A stretch of DNA of 53,139 nucleotides from Yoonia vestfoldensis DSM 16212. GTDB lineage: Bacteria; Pseudomonadota; Alphaproteobacteria; Rhodobacterales; Rhodobacteraceae. Shown here one piece after another: positions 51,100 through 53,139 of the stretch. The translations under genes were made by a program, and so were the position numbers. The notes under the pieces were generated by a model. That model searched no databases. It was not told the origin of the DNA and saw only the letters and a program-made list of their open reading frames with translations. Each line of letters opens with the position of its first letter. The stretch's first letter is position 1. The stretch is from NCBI RefSeq assembly GCF_000382265.1, contig NZ_KB907993.1:1-53139 (forward strand), given 5' to 3'.

Positions 51100-51111
51100 A
51101 GAAGCACTGAT

Positions 51112-52212
51112 TTGTCCACTCAAACTGGTCCGAAACACAGCCTCCGCCGACGGATCGTCTTTTCTATCCTTCAGAAACTGGCTAAACAGGAGATATTCTT
51201 CTCAGCTCAGAGACGCGAAAAGTTTCGACGATCAGCCGCGAAACGAGATCCAAGCCGGGCCGACGCGAAGCCGTACGCAAAATGGCTGGAGCCAGATTGG
51301 TATGCATCCGTACATGGGCTTGGGCATCCAAATGATGCACACGCACATTTTTCTCAGCTTGGCTTGCCTCTGTGCTATGCGCCACACTCATCGTTGGCAG
51401 CTGAAGACGGTGTCACATTAACGCATTGGGGTGCCGAGCTATTGGTCAGGTCGGGCGTCCAGCTTGGCAGCAATGGCTCGCGCCCGTTGACACCCGACGA
51501 TCCCGCAGCCCTTTGCCCATTCTCGATCAGGAACGAGGCTGGAAAACGGATCGCTGTCGTCACAGCGATCTTTGGCGACTTTGACCGATTGCTCCCCGTC
51601 GATCCTGCATGGGCTAAGAATACGGATTTCTTCCTGTTCTCAGATCAAGTCTTTGATCAGCAACGCGTTTGGCAACCTGTGCATTGCAATTATGATCACC
51701 ATGACAGTCGCCGCCGCGCCCGGTTTGTCAAGGTCAATTTGCCCACGTATTTTTCCGACTATGAGTGGGTGATTTGGATTGATGGGAATATTCTGCTTTG
51801 TACTGACCCCGCAACTATTGCTCGTGCACTCGACGCGCAGCAAGTTGACTTCGCAAGTTTCAGACACCCTGATCGCACGACGATAATCGCAGAGGCGGAG
51901 GCTTGTCTGCGATTTGATAAGGACGATATCGGCGCAATAGGTAATCACATCAAACGCAACATACCCACAATACGAAAACTCGAACCTTTATTGTTTGAAA
52001 CGAATGTGTGCGCGATGCGGCCAGGCGATCAAGAGGTTCAAAACATGTGCTCTGTCTGGTGGGAAAAAATCATGAATGGGTCGAAAAGGGATCAGTTGTC
52101 GCTGCCTATCGCAGTCTATGATATCCCGCGATTGAGGTATGGGTTCTTGCCAGACAGGATCATCAAAAGCGCGTGGTTCGCTAAAGTCAGGCATAAGAAT
52201 GAGCAACGCTGA
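51112..52212 (+). CDS. DUF616 (TOD1/MUCI70-like) glycosyltransferase-like protein
   Basis: A 366-residue protein. The DUF616 domain covers about residues 140-350: IAVVTAIFGDFDRLLPVDPA, VWQPVHCNYDHHDSRRRARF, VKVNLPTYFSDYEWVIWIDG and FASFRHPDR. The N-terminal 130 residues include a WLEPDWYASVHGLGHPNDAH block seen in several glycan proteins. The start is a TTG at 51112, as no ATG fits upstream or soon after; the ribosome-binding site is weak. The family's biochemical role is thought to be glycan transfer but is not firm. It overlaps the next gene by 14 bases. Confidence 0.8.
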   Translation: MSTQTGPKHSLRRRIVFSILQKLAKQEIFFSAQRREKFRRSAAKRDPSRADAKPYAKWLEPDWYASVHGLGHPNDAHAHFSQLGLPLCYAPHSSLAAEDGVTLTHWGAELLVRSGVQLGSNGSRPLTPDDPAALCPFSIRNEAGKRIAVVTAIFGDFDRLLPVDPAWAKNTDFFLFSDQVFDQQRVWQPVHCNYDHHDSRRRARFVKVNLPTYFSDYEWVIWIDGNILLCTDPATIARALDAQQVDFASFRHPDRTTIIAEAEACLRFDKDDIGAIGNHIKRNIPTIRKLEPLLFETNVCAMRPGDQEVQNMCSVWWEKIMNGSKRDQLSLPIAVYDIPRLRYGFLPDRIIKSAWFAKVRHKNEQR

Positions 52213-52888
52213 CCCTCGGTCGCCCGTCGAAATCGTTGTGTGCGTTCACAACGGTCTTGAAGACGTGCGCAAATGCCTGACCAGTCTGATGGCGACAATG
52301 CGAGATCACGACAGGCTTGTGATTGTCGATGATGGCTCTGGCACCGAAACGATGCATTTTTGTCAGACAGTCTTTCATGAATTGGGAATTGAAAAATGTA
52401 TCCTGCTCCGGCGGCCAGAAGGAAGTGGATTTTGCAAAGCCGCAAACGCCGGACTCAAGGCAACGTCGTGCGAGACGGTGATCATTCTGAATAGCGACAC
52501 CATAGTCGTCGGTGACTGGATCACGCGCATCACAGCTTGTATGTCTGCTAATTGGAGGATCGGTATAGTAGGGCCAATGTCAAATGCGGGAGGATGGCAG
52601 TCTATTCCAGAGCTTCCAACTGCAACCGTCTCAAGCAACCGCGTGAGAAGTGATCTTGCGACGTTGGAAGAGATACACGAGCAATGCGCCAGATTCGCCG
52701 GAAATTTATGTCCTCCGATCGTAGAACAGATCAATGGTTTCTGTTTCGGGGTAAGTCGCGATGTACTGAACAGGATTGGTCTGTTCGACGAGGTTAATTT
52801 TCCTATGGGTTATGGGGAGGAGAACGATTTCACCTTCAGAGCGATGAATGCTGGTTTTCTTTGCGCTGTCGCGCTTGATTGCTGTTGA
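52199..52888 (+). pseudogene. Glycosyltransferase family 2, C-terminus lost to IS21
   Basis: The 229-residue remainder has VEIVVCVHNGLEDVRKCLTS, LVIVDDGSGTET, VIILNSDTIVVGDW (the DxD-like site), INGFCFGVSRDVLNRIGLFD and YGEENDFTFRAMNAGFLCAV, a classical GT2. The frame runs into the IS21 end right after AVALD and stops, so the C-terminal region is missing. The nucleotide-sugar core is largely intact, so weak activity cannot be excluded. The ATG at 52199 overlaps the DUF616 gene. Confidence 0.82.
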
Positions 52889-52889
52889 T

Positions 52890-53139
52890 TGTCACTGAGA
52901 ACTGACCCGGCATTTTCATCGAGATCTGACCCACCCAGTCGTTATGATCTGCGTATTATGATGGCGTCAATGGTGGTGTCTCCTTTCGCTTTTTCTTGGC
53001 TGTTTCGGAGCTGGCCTTGAAGCGGTAGCTGTCATTGCCGGTTTCGAGGATGTGGCAGCGATGGGTGAGACGGTCGAGCAGTGCCGTGGTCATTTTGGCA
53101 TCGCCAAAGACGCTGGCCCATTCGCTGAAGCTCAGGTTG
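52890..53139 (-). mobile_element. IS21-family insertion sequence, one end (continues beyond window)
   Basis: The end begins TGTCACTGAGAACTGACCC and has an inner near-repeat GAGATCTGACCC about 20 bases further in, as is usual for IS21 termini with multiple short repeats. The istB C-terminus lies on the minus strand just inside. The element interrupts the GT2 gene to its left. Confidence 0.75.
52956..53139 (-). CDS. istB: IstB-like ATP-binding protein, C-terminal part (cut by window end)
   Basis: The reverse strand encodes [40 protein letters not shown] and a basic tail ETAKKKRKE, the typical C-terminus of IstB, the AAA+ helper of IS21 transposition. The upstream AAA+ motifs lie outside the window. 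Stop at 52956-52958. Confidence 0.92.
   Translation of the reverse strand, partial: NLSFSEWASVFGDAKMTTALLDRLTHRCHILETGNDSYRFKASSETAKKKRKETPPLTPS

Noticed and set aside
1..53139. CRISPR arrays, tRNA and rRNA genes
   Set aside because: No regularly spaced direct repeats and no cloverleaf-like or rRNA sequence were noticed on either strand.

Overview
The window looks like chromosomal DNA of a marine alphaproteobacterium of the Rhodobacterales (Roseobacter group). The evidence is high GC with strong codon bias, tight ATGA/TGATG-coupled operons, two Hint_2-domain proteins, the fabB-fabI pair, a pair resembling gene transfer agent (GTA) head-spike genes, TTAA-N7-TTAAC boxes of the CtrA type, and the compatible-solute (carnitine/betaine) and arginine catabolic genes common in this group. 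The two ends are AT-richer and carry mobile DNA: IS630 plus a broken restriction-modification pair on the left, and an IS3 remnant, cell-surface glycosyltransferase genes and an IS21 element on the right.

Layout. 1-2413: IS630 element next to a truncated restriction gene and an intact cytosine-5 methyltransferase. 2664-5218: fabB, fabI and a SlyD-like prolyl isomerase. 5348-9284: a five-gene overlapping operon (haloacid dehalogenase, threonine dehydratase-like enzyme, three alpha/beta hydrolases). 9371-10824: a Hint_2 protein coupled to a HlyC-type acyltransferase. 10892-15133: Tet-type MFS exporter, zinc alcohol dehydrogenase, enolase-superfamily enzyme and a SleB-type lipoprotein hydrolase. 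15182-18550: an envelope module (TetR, PspA, YiaA-like protein, lysophospholipid acyltransferase, CdsA) with three matching TGAAC-N3-GTTCA operators. 18547-30408: a Wzx/Wzy-type polysaccharide locus with a PspA-independent gene set, the GTA spike-like pair and two CtrA-type boxes. 30581-33606: modE-modABC with a perfect palindrome before modA. 33584-40303: polar amino-acid ABC transporter, a dimethylargininase-family hydrolase, a TetR regulator, and the AruH/AruI arginine transaminase route. 40290-47887: a carnitine/gamma-butyrobetaine regulon. 47884-49509: a second Hint_2 protein and a small secreted protein. 49510-53139: IS3 remnant, RgpF-like and DUF616 glycosyltransferases, a GT2 gene cut by IS21.

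How the genes work together. The most complete pathway is carnitine breakdown: an acyl-CoA synthetase of the ADP-forming type, an acyl-CoA dehydrogenase and CaiD could turn gamma-butyrobetaine into carnitinyl-CoA. The fused carnitine dehydrogenase/thioesterase and the BKACE enzyme would then turn carnitine into betaine and acetoacetate, under a GlxA/CdhR-type regulator. The most notable idea is that the GTA spike genes sit inside the surface-polysaccharide locus, whose two outward promoters both carry CtrA-type boxes. That would tie GTA attachment structures and their likely receptor to one regulator. All functional calls come from reading motifs by eye; no database search was run.
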